The notes below the pieces were generated by a model that saw only the letters and a program-made list of their open reading frames with translations, did not search any database and had not been told where the DNA came from. The translations under genes were made by a program, and so were the position numbers. A stretch of DNA of 64,000 bases, from assembly GCF_041080675.1 (NCBI RefSeq), contig NZ_CP163520.1, forward strand, positions 5,084,001 through 5,148,000, given 5' to 3'. Positions 43,043-50,953 of the stretch are shown in pieces. The DNA is from Streptomyces sp. cg36 (GTDB lineage Bacteria; Actinomycetota; Actinomycetes; Streptomycetales; Streptomycetaceae). Numbering within the stretch: position 1 is the first letter of the stretch; every line of letters begins with the position of its first letter.

Positions 43043-45298
43043 TCAGGTGAAGGAGCGCAACCGTAGGCTGTTGGTTACCACGAACACGGACGAGAACGCC
43101 ATAGCCGCGCCGGCGATCATGGGGTTGAGCAGCCCCGCGGCGGCCAGCGGAACGGCGGCCACGTTGTAGCCGAAGGCCCAGAAGAGGTTGCCCTTGATGG
43201 TGGCCAGGGTCCGCCGGGAGAGCCGGATGGCGTCGGCGGCCACCCGCAAGTCCCCCCGAACGAGGGTCAGGTCACCGGCCTCGATGGCGGCATCCGTTCC
43301 GGTGCCCATCGCGAGCCCGAGGTCCGCGGTGGCCAGCGCCGCCGCGTCGTTCACGCCGTCGCCGACCATCGCCACCGAACGCCCCTCGGCCTGCAGCCGC
43401 TTGACGACGTCGACCTTCTCCTCGGGCAGCACCTCGGCGTACACGTCCTCGGCGGCGATCCCCACCCGGGCCGCCACCGACTCGGCCACCACCCGGTTGT
43501 CCCCGGTCAGCAGCACCGGCCGCAGCCCCAGTGCGCGCAGCCGCCGGACCGCCTCGGCGCTGGTGTCCTTCAGCGCGTCGGCCACGGTCAGCACGCCCCG
43601 CGCCTCGCCGTCCCAGGCCACCACGACCGCCGTGCGGCCCTCGGCCTCGGCGGCCTCCTTGGCGGCGGCCAGACCGGCGGGCAGTTCCACGCCCCGGCCC
43701 ACGAAGACCGTGCGCCCCTCCACCACGCCCTCCACGCCCCGCCCGGGCAGGGCCGTGAAGGACTCGGGCGCCGGGAGCTCCCCGGCCCGCTCGGCGGCGC
43801 CGGTGGCGATGGCGCGGGCGATGGGGTGCTCCGAGGAGTGCTCCAGGGCGCCCGCCAGCCGCAGCAGCTCCTTGTCGTCGGTGCCGTCAGCCGCGTACAC
43901 GTCGGTCAGGGTCATCCGGCCGGTGGTGACGGTGCCGGTCTTGTCGAGCACGACCGTGTCGACGCGCCGGGTGCTCTCCAGGACCTCGGGGCCCTTGATG
44001 AGGATGCCGAGCTGGGCGCCCCGGCCGGTGCCGACCATCAGGGCCGTCGGGGTGGCCAGGCCGAGCGCGCAGGGGCAGGCCACGATCAGTACGGCGACGG
44101 CGGCCGTGAAGGAGGCGGTGATGTCGTCGGTGGTCAGCAGCCAGCCCACCAGGGTGCCGAGCGCCACCAGGAGCACGATGGGCACGAAGATGCCCGAGAC
44201 CCGGTCGGCCAGGCGCTGCACCTCGGCCTTGCCGTTCTGGGCGTCCTCCACGAGGCGGGCCATCCGGGCCAGCTGGGTGTCGGCGCCGACCCGGGTGGCC
44301 TCGACGAGCAGCCGGCCCCCCGCGTTGATGGTGGCTCCGGTGACGGCGTCGCCCACGGTCACGTCGACCGGCACGGACTCGCCGGTGAGCATCGAGCGGT
44401 CCACGGCGGAGGCGCCCTCGACGACCGTCCCGTCGGTGGCGACGGTCTCGCCGGGCCGCACCACGAACCGGTCGCCGACCCGCAGCTCGCCCACGGGGAC
44501 GCGCACTTCGGTGCCGCCGCGCAGTACGGCCACGTCCTTGGCGCCCAGCTCCAGCAGAGCGCGCAGGGCCGCGCCCGCCTTCCGCTTGGAGCGCGCCTCC
44601 AGGTACCGCCCGAGCAGGATGAAGGTGACGACGCCCGCGGCCACCTCCAGGTAGATGGAGGAGCTGCCGTTCTCCCGGCCCACGGTGAGGTCGAAGCCGT
44701 GCCGCATCCCGGTCATCCCGGCGTCCCCGAAGAACAGCGCCCACACCGACCAGAGGAACGCGGTGAGGGTGCCGATGGAGACGAGGGTGTCCATGGTGGC
44801 GGTGCCGTGGCTCAGATTGGTCCAGGTGGCCCGGTGGAAGGGCAGACCGCCCCAGACGACCACCGGCGCCGCCAGCGTCAGGCTCAGCCACTGCCAGTTG
44901 TCGAACTGGAGGGAGGGCACCATCGCGAGCAGCACCACGGGCGCGGAGAGCAGCGCCGACACCAGCAGCCGCTGGCGCAGGGCCGCGAGCACCGGGTCGC
45001 GCCGGGCGGTGCCCTCCTCGGCGCCGCCCCCGGCGGGTGCGGCGGGTCCGGGGTCGGGCGGTGGGGGTTCCTCGGCGGTGTAGCCGGTGCGGACGACGGT
45101 GGCGATGAGGTCGGAGACCGCTATCGCGGCCGGGTAGGAGACCTTGGCCTTCTCGGTGGCGTAGTTGACCGTCGCCTCGACGCCCTCCATCCGGTTCAGC
45201 TTCTTCTCGATGCGGGCCGCGCACGAGGCGCAGGTCATGCCGCCGATGCTCAGTTCGACGAGCTGGGTTTCCACGCTGGTTTCCACGCTGGTTTCCAC
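43043..45298 (-). CDS. copA: Copper-translocating P1B-type ATPase
   Basis: 751 residues from a GTG at 45298 with AGGAG 6 bases upstream. One N-terminal heavy-metal domain with GGMTCASCAARIEKK, eight expected membrane helices, the transport motif CPC (Cys408-Pro-Cys410), phosphorylation motif DKTGTVTTG, the hinge GDGVND, and an HP pair in EHSSEHPIARAI. Exports Cu(I) to the outside. Expression should be controlled through the CsoR-type operator before copZ, 83 bases upstream in the same operon. The extreme N-terminus begins with a short nucleotide repeat. Confidence 0.93.
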   Translation of the reverse strand: METSVETSVETQLVELSIGGMTCASCAARIEKKLNRMEGVEATVNYATEKAKVSYPAAIAVSDLIATVVRTGYTAEEPPPPDPGPAAPAGGGAEEGTARRDPVLAALRQRLLVSALLSAPVVLLAMVPSLQFDNWQWLSLTLAAPVVVWGGLPFHRATWTNLSHGTATMDTLVSIGTLTAFLWSVWALFFGDAGMTGMRHGFDLTVGRENGSSSIYLEVAAGVVTFILLGRYLEARSKRKAGAALRALLELGAKDVAVLRGGTEVRVPVGELRVGDRFVVRPGETVATDGTVVEGASAVDRSMLTGESVPVDVTVGDAVTGATINAGGRLLVEATRVGADTQLARMARLVEDAQNGKAEVQRLADRVSGIFVPIVLLVALGTLVGWLLTTDDITASFTAAVAVLIVACPCALGLATPTALMVGTGRGAQLGILIKGPEVLESTRRVDTVVLDKTGTVTTGRMTLTDVYAADGTDDKELLRLAGALEHSSEHPIARAIATGAAERAGELPAPESFTALPGRGVEGVVEGRTVFVGRGVELPAGLAAAKEAAEAEGRTAVVVAWDGEARGVLTVADALKDTSAEAVRRLRALGLRPVLLTGDNRVVAESVAARVGIAAEDVYAEVLPEEKVDVVKRLQAEGRSVAMVGDGVNDAAALATADLGLAMGTGTDAAIEAGDLTLVRGDLRVAADAIRLSRRTLATIKGNLFWAFGYNVAAVPLAAAGLLNPMIAGAAMAFSSVFVVTNSLRLRSFT
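45263..45298 (-). repeat. 12-base in-frame microrepeat at the copA start
   Basis: GTGGAAACCAGC is repeated twice and a third time partly (GTGGAAACCCAG), encoding VETSVETSVETQ at the very N-terminus. Each repeat begins with GTG, so it also supplies alternative start codons in frame. Confidence 0.85.
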
Positions 45299-45380
45299 GT
45301 CTGCTCCTGAAAAGGGTCCGGGCCGTACGGCGCCTGCGCGCTGGTCGTACGGCCCGGAGGGTGGGAGGGGGTGCGGCGCG

Positions 45381-45623
45381 TCAGGCCCGGCCGACCAGCT
45401 CGAAGCCGGCCTCGTCGACCGCGGCGCGGACGGCTTCCTCGTCGAGTTCCGCGAGGGACACGACGGTCACCTCACCGGTGGAGGCGACGGCCTTCACGGA
45501 GTCGACCCCGGCGATCTGGCCGATCTCGCTCGACACGGCGCCCTCGCAGTGCCCGCAGGTCATCCCGGAGACCCGGTAGACGGTGGTCACGGTGTCCGCG
45601 GTGGCTTCGGTCTCGGCGGTCAT
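45381..45623 (-). CDS. copZ: Copper chaperone, heavy-metal-associated domain protein
   Basis: 80 residues. A single HMA fold with the metal motif GMTCGHC (Cys near residues 23 and 26) and a C-terminal DEAGFELVG, standard for CopZ. An N-terminal extension (TAETEATADTVTT) precedes the domain. It binds Cu(I) in the cytoplasm and hands it to CopA, encoded 82 bases downstream. ATG with GAGGAGAC upstream. The CsoR-type palindrome lies about 85 bases before the ATG. First gene of the operon. Confidence 0.92.
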   Translation of the reverse strand: MTAETEATADTVTTVYRVSGMTCGHCEGAVSSEIGQIAGVDSVKAVASTGEVTVVSLAELDEEAVRAAVDEAGFELVGRA

Positions 45624-45708
45624 GGCTGTCTCCTCTTCAGGGGCGGTACGGATCCATGGTGCACCAGAGGCTCCCGGGAAGGCCGGGGCGCTCCGACAGG
45701 AGCAACGT

Positions 45709-45727
45709 TATACCCCTGGGGGGTATA
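45709..45727. promoter_or_regulatory. CsoR-type copper operator
   Basis: TATACCCCTGGGGGGTATA is a perfect palindrome (TATACCCC-TGG-GGGGTATA), the textbook binding site of the Cu(I)-sensing repressor CsoR. It lies between copZ and the small HTH gene, over the probable copZ promoter (TATAAC on the minus strand directly follows it). No csoR gene is seen in the window. Confidence 0.88.
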
Positions 45728-45745
45728 AATCCAGTGCCCGCTCCA

Positions 45746-45949
45746 TCAGTCGTCCGACCGGCGGCTGCGGTTCCCCGGACGGCGCGCGACCCAGCCGCGG
45801 ATGGTGTCGGCGTACCAGAAGGGTTTGCCGTTCTCGACCAGGTCCGGCGGAGGGAGCAGTCCGTGCTTGCGGTACGAGCGGACGGTGTCCGGCTGCACCC
45901 GGATGTGCGCGGCGATCTCCTTGTACGACCAGAGCCGGCGGTCGGTCAT
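45746..45949 (-). CDS. Small helix-turn-helix (MerR/excisionase-like) DNA-binding protein
   Basis: 67 residues from the ATG at 45949 with GGGAGG 8 bases upstream; a GTG three codons earlier has the site pressed against it. The protein reads as a winged helix-turn-helix of the MerR/AlpA type: LWSYKEIAAHIRVQPDTVRS followed by KPFWYADTIRGWVARRPG, the latter a DNA-recognition strand-turn seen in excisionases. Directly upstream of the copper operon on the same strand, 19 bases before the CsoR palindrome. Whether it regulates copper genes is unknown. Confidence 0.75.
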   Translation of the reverse strand: MTDRRLWSYKEIAAHIRVQPDTVRSYRKHGLLPPPDLVENGKPFWYADTIRGWVARRPGNRSRRSDD

Positions 45950-46154
45950 GGTGGGCACCTCCCTGAATGCGCCGCAGCCTCGGCCTGACGGCCGTCGGGG
46001 GAGCTGGGCGCGGGCACTTGACGATCACTCAGTCTTTGCCCGTTGAACGACCGGGACCGGAGGCAGGGGTGGGGCTGTTGACTCCCTGTGACGCAAGACC
46101 CGCGTAATGGAGACATGTGTGACGAGAGGGGGATGGTTGTGACAGGGATGACAA

Positions 46155-46190
46155 AAGGGGTGCGCCGGGCGGGAACCCGGCGCACCCCTT
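46155..46190 (-). terminator. Strong terminator after the iolG gene
   Basis: A perfect 15-base stem (AAGGGGTGCGCCGGG) with a 6-base loop, 14 bases after the iolG stop; on the minus strand a short T-run follows. The adjacent 45950-46154 stretch shows no further supported feature. Confidence 0.85.
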
Positions 46191-46203
46191 CGGCGGGTGC
46201 TCC

Positions 46204-47223
46204 CTACGCGTACAGTCCGGGCCGCTCCAGGCCCAGCTCCACCGGGACCCGGCCGCCCGTGCGCTGGGCCGTGACGCCCGCCTCGCAGACCACGGCCGCC
46301 GCATAGCCGTCCCAGGTGCTCGGGCCCGTGACGCGCCCGGCCCGGGTCGCGTCCACCCACGCCTGCACCTCGCGGTCGTAGGCGTCGGCGAAGCGCTCGG
46401 TGTAGTCCTGCGGGACCTCGCCGCCCCAGCGGCCCTCGCGGCGCACCACCGGCCCGGCCCCGGCGCCCGTCGACACCGAGCCGCGCTCGCACACCGCCTC
46501 GCAGCGCACCTCGTACCCGAAGCCGCAGTTGACGAAGATCTCCACGTCGACCACCGCGCCGCCGGACGTCTCGCAGAGCACCAGCTGCGGATCGCCCAGG
46601 CCCTCCGGCGCGTACGAGGAGGGGCGCGGGCGGAGCACCTGCACGGCGGTGACCTCCTGGCCGAGCAGCCAGCGGGCCGCGTCCACCTCGTGGGCGACCG
46701 AGTCGCGGATCAGCATCTCGGTGGTGAAGAACGAGGGGGAGGAGGCGTTGCGGTGGCGGCAGTGCAGAAAGAGCGCGCGCCCCAGCGAGCCCCCGTCGAG
46801 CAGCGCCTTGAGCCGGACGTACTCGGTGTCGTAGCGGCGCATGAAGCCCACCTGGGTGAGCCGCCGGCCCAGCCGCGCCTCGGCCTCCAGGACCCGCAGC
46901 GCCCCGCCCGGGTCCGGGGTCAGCGGCTTCTCGCAGAGCACCGGCAGACCGCGCCGGAACGCCTCCAGGAGCGCCGGTTCGTGGGCCGGGCCCGAGGAGG
47001 CGATCAGCACCGCCGCCACCCCCGGCGCGGCCATCGCGGCGGCCGGGTCGGTGTGGGCGGTGCACCCCTCCAGCGGACCGGCGACTGCCTTGGCGCGCTC
47101 CGCGTCGAGGTCGGCGACGGCGGCGACGCGCGCCCCGCCGATGACGGTGGAGAGGCGGCGCACGTGGTCGGCGCCCATCCGGCCGGTGCCGATCACGGCG
47201 ACGCCCAGCGGTGCGGAGGCCAT
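46204..47223 (-). CDS. iolG: Gfo/Idh/MocA dehydrogenase, inositol 2-dehydrogenase-like
   Basis: 339 residues. Rossmann motif [18 protein letters not shown] signature in [11 protein letters not shown], and the C-terminal segment [17 protein letters not shown] carrying the Asp and His catalytic residues of inositol dehydrogenases. It oxidises myo-inositol to 2-keto-myo-inositol with NAD. It follows iolE by 4 bases in a two-gene minus-strand arm of the inositol locus, and is closed by a strong hairpin. Substrate inferred from the locus. Confidence 0.88.
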   Translation of the reverse strand: MASAPLGVAVIGTGRMGADHVRRLSTVIGGARVAAVADLDAERAKAVAGPLEGCTAHTDPAAAMAAPGVAAVLIASSGPAHEPALLEAFRRGLPVLCEKPLTPDPGGALRVLEAEARLGRRLTQVGFMRRYDTEYVRLKALLDGGSLGRALFLHCRHRNASSPSFFTTEMLIRDSVAHEVDAARWLLGQEVTAVQVLRPRPSSYAPEGLGDPQLVLCETSGGAVVDVEIFVNCGFGYEVRCEAVCERGSVSTGAGAGPVVRREGRWGGEVPQDYTERFADAYDREVQAWVDATRAGRVTGPSTWDGYAAAVVCEAGVTAQRTGGRVPVELGLERPGLYA

Positions 47224-47227
47224 CGGC

Positions 47228-48130
47228 TCACACCCCGCAGGAGCGCAGGAACGCGCGGGTGCGCTCGGCGATCGGCCGGGGGCGGTCCGGGTCGCACGGG
47301 TACATGTCCTGCTCCACGATGGCGAACAGGTCGACGTCCAGGGCCGCGGCGGCGGCCAGCACCGGCTCCAGGGCGGGCAGGCCGGCGGGCGGCTCGCACA
47401 TCACGCCCCGGGCCACCGCGGGCCCGAACGGCAGCTCCTCGGCGCGCACTTGGGCCAGCACGGCCGGGTCCACCTGCTTGAGGTGGAGGTAGCCGATCCG
47501 TTCGCCGTAGGTCTCGATGAGCTTGCCGCTGTCGCCGCCGCAGTAGGCGTAGTGCCCGGTGTCCAGGCAGAGGGAGACCAGGTCCGGGTCGGTGGCGTCC
47601 AGGAAGCGGGCCACGTTCTCCTCGCTGTCGATGTGGGTGTCGGCGTGCGGGTGCACCACGATCCGCAGGCCGTACCGCTCGCGCACCTCGCGGGCGAGCC
47701 GCTCGGTCTGGGCGGCGAGATCGCGCCATTGCCCGGCGGTCAGGGTGGCGTCCTCCAGGACCTCGCCGGTCTTGTCGTCGCGCCAGAACGCCGGGATGAC
47801 GACGAGGTGCCCGGCCCCGCTCGCCCGGGTCAGCGCGGCCACGTCCGAGACGTGCTCCCAGGTGGTGTCCCACACGGCCGGGCCGTGGTGCAGCCCGGTG
47901 AAGACGGTCCCGGCCGAGACGCGCAGGCCGCGGCGGGCGGTCTCGGCGGCGAGCCGGGCCGGGTCGGTGGGGAGGTAGCCGTACGGTCCGAGTTCGATCC
48001 AGCCGTAACCGGCCCCGGCGACCTCGTCGAGGAAGCGGGACCAGGGGACCTGGCGCGGGTCGTCGGGGAACCAGACGCCCCAGGAGTCGGGGGCCGAGCC
48101 GATCCGGATGCGAGTCCTGTCCGTCGTCAT
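47228..48130 (-). CDS. iolE: Inosose dehydratase-like TIM-barrel protein
   Basis: 300 residues. The N-terminus [19 protein letters not shown] and [14 protein letters not shown], with [34 protein letters not shown] and [15 protein letters not shown], match the IolE/IolI group of isomerase-like TIM barrels. It would dehydrate 2-keto-myo-inositol or interconvert inosose isomers. It starts the minus-strand arm, 4 bases before iolG. IolE and IolI cannot be told apart with certainty by reading; the His/Asp-rich TGHYAY metal segment is present. Confidence 0.83.
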   Translation of the reverse strand: MTTDRTRIRIGSAPDSWGVWFPDDPRQVPWSRFLDEVAGAGYGWIELGPYGYLPTDPARLAAETARRGLRVSAGTVFTGLHHGPAVWDTTWEHVSDVAALTRASGAGHLVVIPAFWRDDKTGEVLEDATLTAGQWRDLAAQTERLAREVRERYGLRIVVHPHADTHIDSEENVARFLDATDPDLVSLCLDTGHYAYCGGDSGKLIETYGERIGYLHLKQVDPAVLAQVRAEELPFGPAVARGVMCEPPAGLPALEPVLAAAAALDVDLFAIVEQDMYPCDPDRPRPIAERTRAFLRSCGV

Positions 48131-48178
48131 GGGGCCAGCCTCCGGGGGCGCCGGAACGGTGTCAAGGCTAGGTCCGAA

Positions 48179-48199
48179 TGTCAGGACAAAAGATTGACA
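48179..48199. promoter_or_regulatory. TGTCA-N11-TGACA inverted repeat in the iol divergent gap
   Basis: The two arms surround 11 bases and the right arm overlaps the -35 of the iolC promoter, so a bound protein could block it. GntR-family regulators often use TGT/ACA arms. No regulator gene is adjacent. Confidence 0.5.
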
Positions 48200-48222
48200 G
48201 GGTCGGTCCGGGCGGCTAGACC
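48194..48222 (+). promoter_or_regulatory. iolC promoter
   Basis: A perfect TTGACA (48194-48199) is followed after 17 bases by TAGACC (48217-48222). It is the strongest housekeeping-like promoter seen in the window and lies about 47 bases before the iolC ATG. It would drive the plus-strand iol arm. Confidence 0.7.
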
Positions 48223-48268
48223 TGGGACCGCCGGAGAAGTCCCGGGCTCACCGATGAAGGGGGCGTGC

Positions 48269-49225
48269 ATGGCGGCGGTTCCGTACGACGTGATCACCAT
48301 GGGGCGGATCGGGGTCGACCTCTACCCGCTCCAGAGCGGGGTGCCGCTCGCCCGGGTCACGTCCTTCGGGAAGTTCCTCGGCGGCTCGCCCTCCAACGTG
48401 GCGGTCGCCGCCGCCCGCCTCGGCCGCCGCACGGCCGTCGTCACCGGCACCGGCGCGGACCCCTTCGGCGCGTATCTGCGCGCGGAACTGGGGGAGTTCG
48501 GGGTCGACGCGCGCTGGGTGAAGAGCGTGCCCGGCCTGCCCACCCCGGTCACCTTCTGCGAGATCTTCCCCCCGGACGACTTCCCGCTCTACTTCTACCG
48601 CGCCCCCAAGGCCCCCGACCTGGAGCTGTACGAGGCGGACCTGGACCTGGCCGCGGTGCGCGCCGCGCGGATCTTCTGGGTCACCGGCACCGGGCTGAGC
48701 GCCGAGCCCAGCCGGGCCACCACGCTGGCCGCGCTCGCCGCCCGCGCGCGCACCGGCACCACCGTCCTCGACCTCGACTGGCGCCCGGCGTTCTGGAGCC
48801 GGGCCGAGGACGCCCGGCCGTACTACCGCGAGGCGCTGCGCCACGCGACCGTCGCCGTCGGCAACGCGCAGGAGTGCGAAGTGGCCACCGGGGAGCGCGA
48901 GCCGCACGCCGCCGCGCGGGCGCTGCTGGCGGCCGGGCCCGAACTCGCCGTGGTCAAACGGGGACCCGAGGGGGTGTTCGCCGCGCACCGGGACGGCACG
49001 GCCGCCGAAGTGCCGCCCCTGCCGGTCGAGGTGGTCAACGGGCTCGGCGCCGGGGACGCGTTCGGCGGGGCGCTGTGCCACGGTCTGCTGGCCGGCTGGG
49101 ACCTCGCGCGCACCCTGCGGTACGCCAACGCGGCGGGCGCGATCGTCGCCTCCCGCCTCGCCTGCTCCGCCGCGATGCCCTACCCGGCCGAGGTCGAGCG
49201 CGTACTGGCGGGGGGAACGGCGTGA
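48269..49225 (+). CDS. iolC: 5-dehydro-2-deoxygluconokinase
   Basis: 318 residues from the ATG at 48269, with GAAGGGGG upstream. PfkB/ribokinase sugar kinase: N-terminal MGRIGVDLYPLQ and GGSPSNVAVAAARLG, C-terminal catalytic NGLGAGDAFGGALCHGLL with the general-base Asp. VTFCEIFPPDDFPLYFYR is typical of IolC. It phosphorylates 2-deoxy-5-keto-gluconic acid in inositol breakdown. Overlaps the next gene by 4 bases. Promoter as listed above. It leads a five-gene plus-strand arm: kinase, aldolase-like, iolB, iolD, mmsA. Confidence 0.92.
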   Translation: MAAVPYDVITMGRIGVDLYPLQSGVPLARVTSFGKFLGGSPSNVAVAAARLGRRTAVVTGTGADPFGAYLRAELGEFGVDARWVKSVPGLPTPVTFCEIFPPDDFPLYFYRAPKAPDLELYEADLDLAAVRAARIFWVTGTGLSAEPSRATTLAALAARARTGTTVLDLDWRPAFWSRAEDARPYYREALRHATVAVGNAQECEVATGEREPHAAARALLAAGPELAVVKRGPEGVFAAHRDGTAAEVPPLPVEVVNGLGAGDAFGGALCHGLLAGWDLARTLRYANAAGAIVASRLACSAAMPYPAEVERVLAGGTA

Positions 49226-50115
49226 GCATCCGTGTCAGCCCCGGCGAGCTCGCCCGGGTCCGCACCCGCAACCCGGAGGCGGTCGCCGAGGCCGCCGCCC
49301 GCCGCAAGCGGCGCCCGCTGGTCCGCGAGGGCGAGCGGCTGCTGATCGTCGCCGCCGACCATCCGGCCCGGGGGGCGCTCGGGGCGGGCGGGGACGCCTT
49401 CGCCATGGCCGACCGGTCCGTCCTGCTGGAGCGGCTCTGCCTGGCCCTGTCGCGGCCAGGCGTGGACGGGGTGCTGGCCAGCGCGGACGTCCTGGAGGAC
49501 CTGCTGCTGCTCGGCGCCCTGGAGGACAGGGTCGCCATGGGTTCCATGAACCGGGGCGGCCTCGCCGGGGCCGCCTTCGAACTGGACGACCGCTTCACCG
49601 GGCACCGCGCCCAGGACCTGGAGCGGCTCGGGTTCGACGCGGGCAAGCTGCTGCTGCGGGTCGACTACGAGGACCCCGGCTCGCTCAACACCCTGCACGC
49701 GGCGGCCCGCGCCATCGACGAGATGGCCGAGCGTCGGCTGCCCGTCTTCGTGGAGCCTTTCATCTGTCACCGGCGCGACGGACGGCTGCGCAACGATCTG
49801 GGCGCGGCGGCCGTCACCCGGTCGCTGGCCATCGCCTCCGGCCTCGCCGGGACCTCGGCGTACACCTGGCTGAAGGTGCCCGTCACCGAGGACCCGGCGG
49901 ACATGGCCCGGGTGCTGGCGACCACGACGCTGCCCGCGGTGCTGCTGGGCGGCGACACAGGGGGCTCGGCCCGGGACCAGGAGGCGGCGTACGAGAAGTG
50001 GCGCACGGCGCTGCGCCTTCCCACCGTGCAGGGGCTGGTGGCCGGGCGCGCCCTGCTCTACCCGGCCGACGGGGACGTGGCGGGCGCGGTCGATACCGCC
50101 GCCGGGCTGCTGTAA
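49222..50115 (+). CDS. Cgl0159-family (beta/alpha)8 protein, probable IolJ-type aldolase
   Basis: 297 residues from a GTG overlapping the iolC stop (GTGA). N-terminal VSIRVSPGELARVR and REGERLLIVAADHPARG; a TIM-barrel aldolase core follows with VLASADVLEDLLLL, a Lys-containing GKLLLRVDYEDP, VFVEPFICHR and YTWLKVPVTEDP. NCBI-type naming would be Cgl0159 family (beta/alpha)8-fold protein. Between iolC and iolB it occupies the place of IolJ, so it probably cleaves the phosphorylated keto-deoxygluconate to dihydroxyacetone phosphate and malonate semialdehyde. This role is inferred from position. Confidence 0.82.
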   Translation: MSIRVSPGELARVRTRNPEAVAEAAARRKRRPLVREGERLLIVAADHPARGALGAGGDAFAMADRSVLLERLCLALSRPGVDGVLASADVLEDLLLLGALEDRVAMGSMNRGGLAGAAFELDDRFTGHRAQDLERLGFDAGKLLLRVDYEDPGSLNTLHAAARAIDEMAERRLPVFVEPFICHRRDGRLRNDLGAAAVTRSLAIASGLAGTSAYTWLKVPVTEDPADMARVLATTTLPAVLLGGDTGGSARDQEAAYEKWRTALRLPTVQGLVAGRALLYPADGDVAGAVDTAAGLL

Positions 50116-50131
50116 GGGGTAGGGAGGACGT

Positions 50132-50953
50132 ATGGACGAGCGCATGGACGAGCTGTTCGTACGGGCCGGCACCACCGCCCGGCGGGGCAGCGCCCTGGAC
50201 ATCGGCCCGGAGCGGGCCGGCTGGAGCTACTGCGGGCTGCGCGTGCTGGAGCTGGAGCCGGGCGGCACGGCGGCCTTCGCCACCGGCGACAGCGAGTGGA
50301 TCGTGCTGCCGCTCAACGGCGGCTGTACGGTACACGTGGATGGTACGGCCATGGAACTCCTGGGCAGGGAGAGCGTGTTCGGCGGGGCCAGCGACTTCGC
50401 CTACCTCCCGCGCGACGCCCGGGCACAGATCGCCTCCGGCGCGGGAGGCCGTTTCGCCCTGGCAGGAGCGAGGTGCGAGCGCCTACTCCCCGCTCGCCGC
50501 GGCCCCGCGCCGGAGGTACCCGTGGAGCGGCGGGGCTCGGGCGCCAGCGCCCGCGAGGTCCGCAACTTCGCCGCCGCCGACGCCTTCGCCTGCGACCGGC
50601 TGATCGCCGTCGAGGTGGTCACCCCCGGCGGCAACTGGTCCTCCTACCCGCCGCACAAGCACGACGAGCACGTGCCGGGGCAGGAGTCGGAGCTGGAGGA
50701 GATCTACTACTTCGAGTTCGCCTCCCCGCACGGCTTCGGCTACCAGCGCGTCTCGCCGTCCCGGCCCGGCGGCGCCGACGTGCTCGCCGAGGTCCGCACC
50801 GGCGACGCGGTGCTCGTCCCGGACGGCTGGCACGGCCCCTCGATCGCCGCGCCCGGCCACCCCATGTACTACCTGAACGTCATGGCGGGCCCCGGCGAGG
50901 AGCGCGAGTGGCGCATCCGCTTCCATCCCGACCACACGGAGGGGTACCGATGA
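50132..50953 (+). CDS. iolB: 5-deoxy-glucuronate isomerase
   Basis: 273 residues, bicupin IolB. Characteristic segments: SYCGLRVLELEPGG, VTPGGNWSSYPPHKHDEHVPGQESELEEIYYFEF with the metal-binding His/Glu set, and VLVPDGWHGPSIAAPGHPMYYLNVMAG. It isomerises 5-deoxy-glucuronate to 2-deoxy-5-keto-gluconate. ATG with AGGGAGGA upstream. Overlaps iolD by 4 bases (ATGA). Confidence 0.95.
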   Translation: MDERMDELFVRAGTTARRGSALDIGPERAGWSYCGLRVLELEPGGTAAFATGDSEWIVLPLNGGCTVHVDGTAMELLGRESVFGGASDFAYLPRDARAQIASGAGGRFALAGARCERLLPARRGPAPEVPVERRGSGASAREVRNFAAADAFACDRLIAVEVVTPGGNWSSYPPHKHDEHVPGQESELEEIYYFEFASPHGFGYQRVSPSRPGGADVLAEVRTGDAVLVPDGWHGPSIAAPGHPMYYLNVMAGPGEEREWRIRFHPDHTEGYR

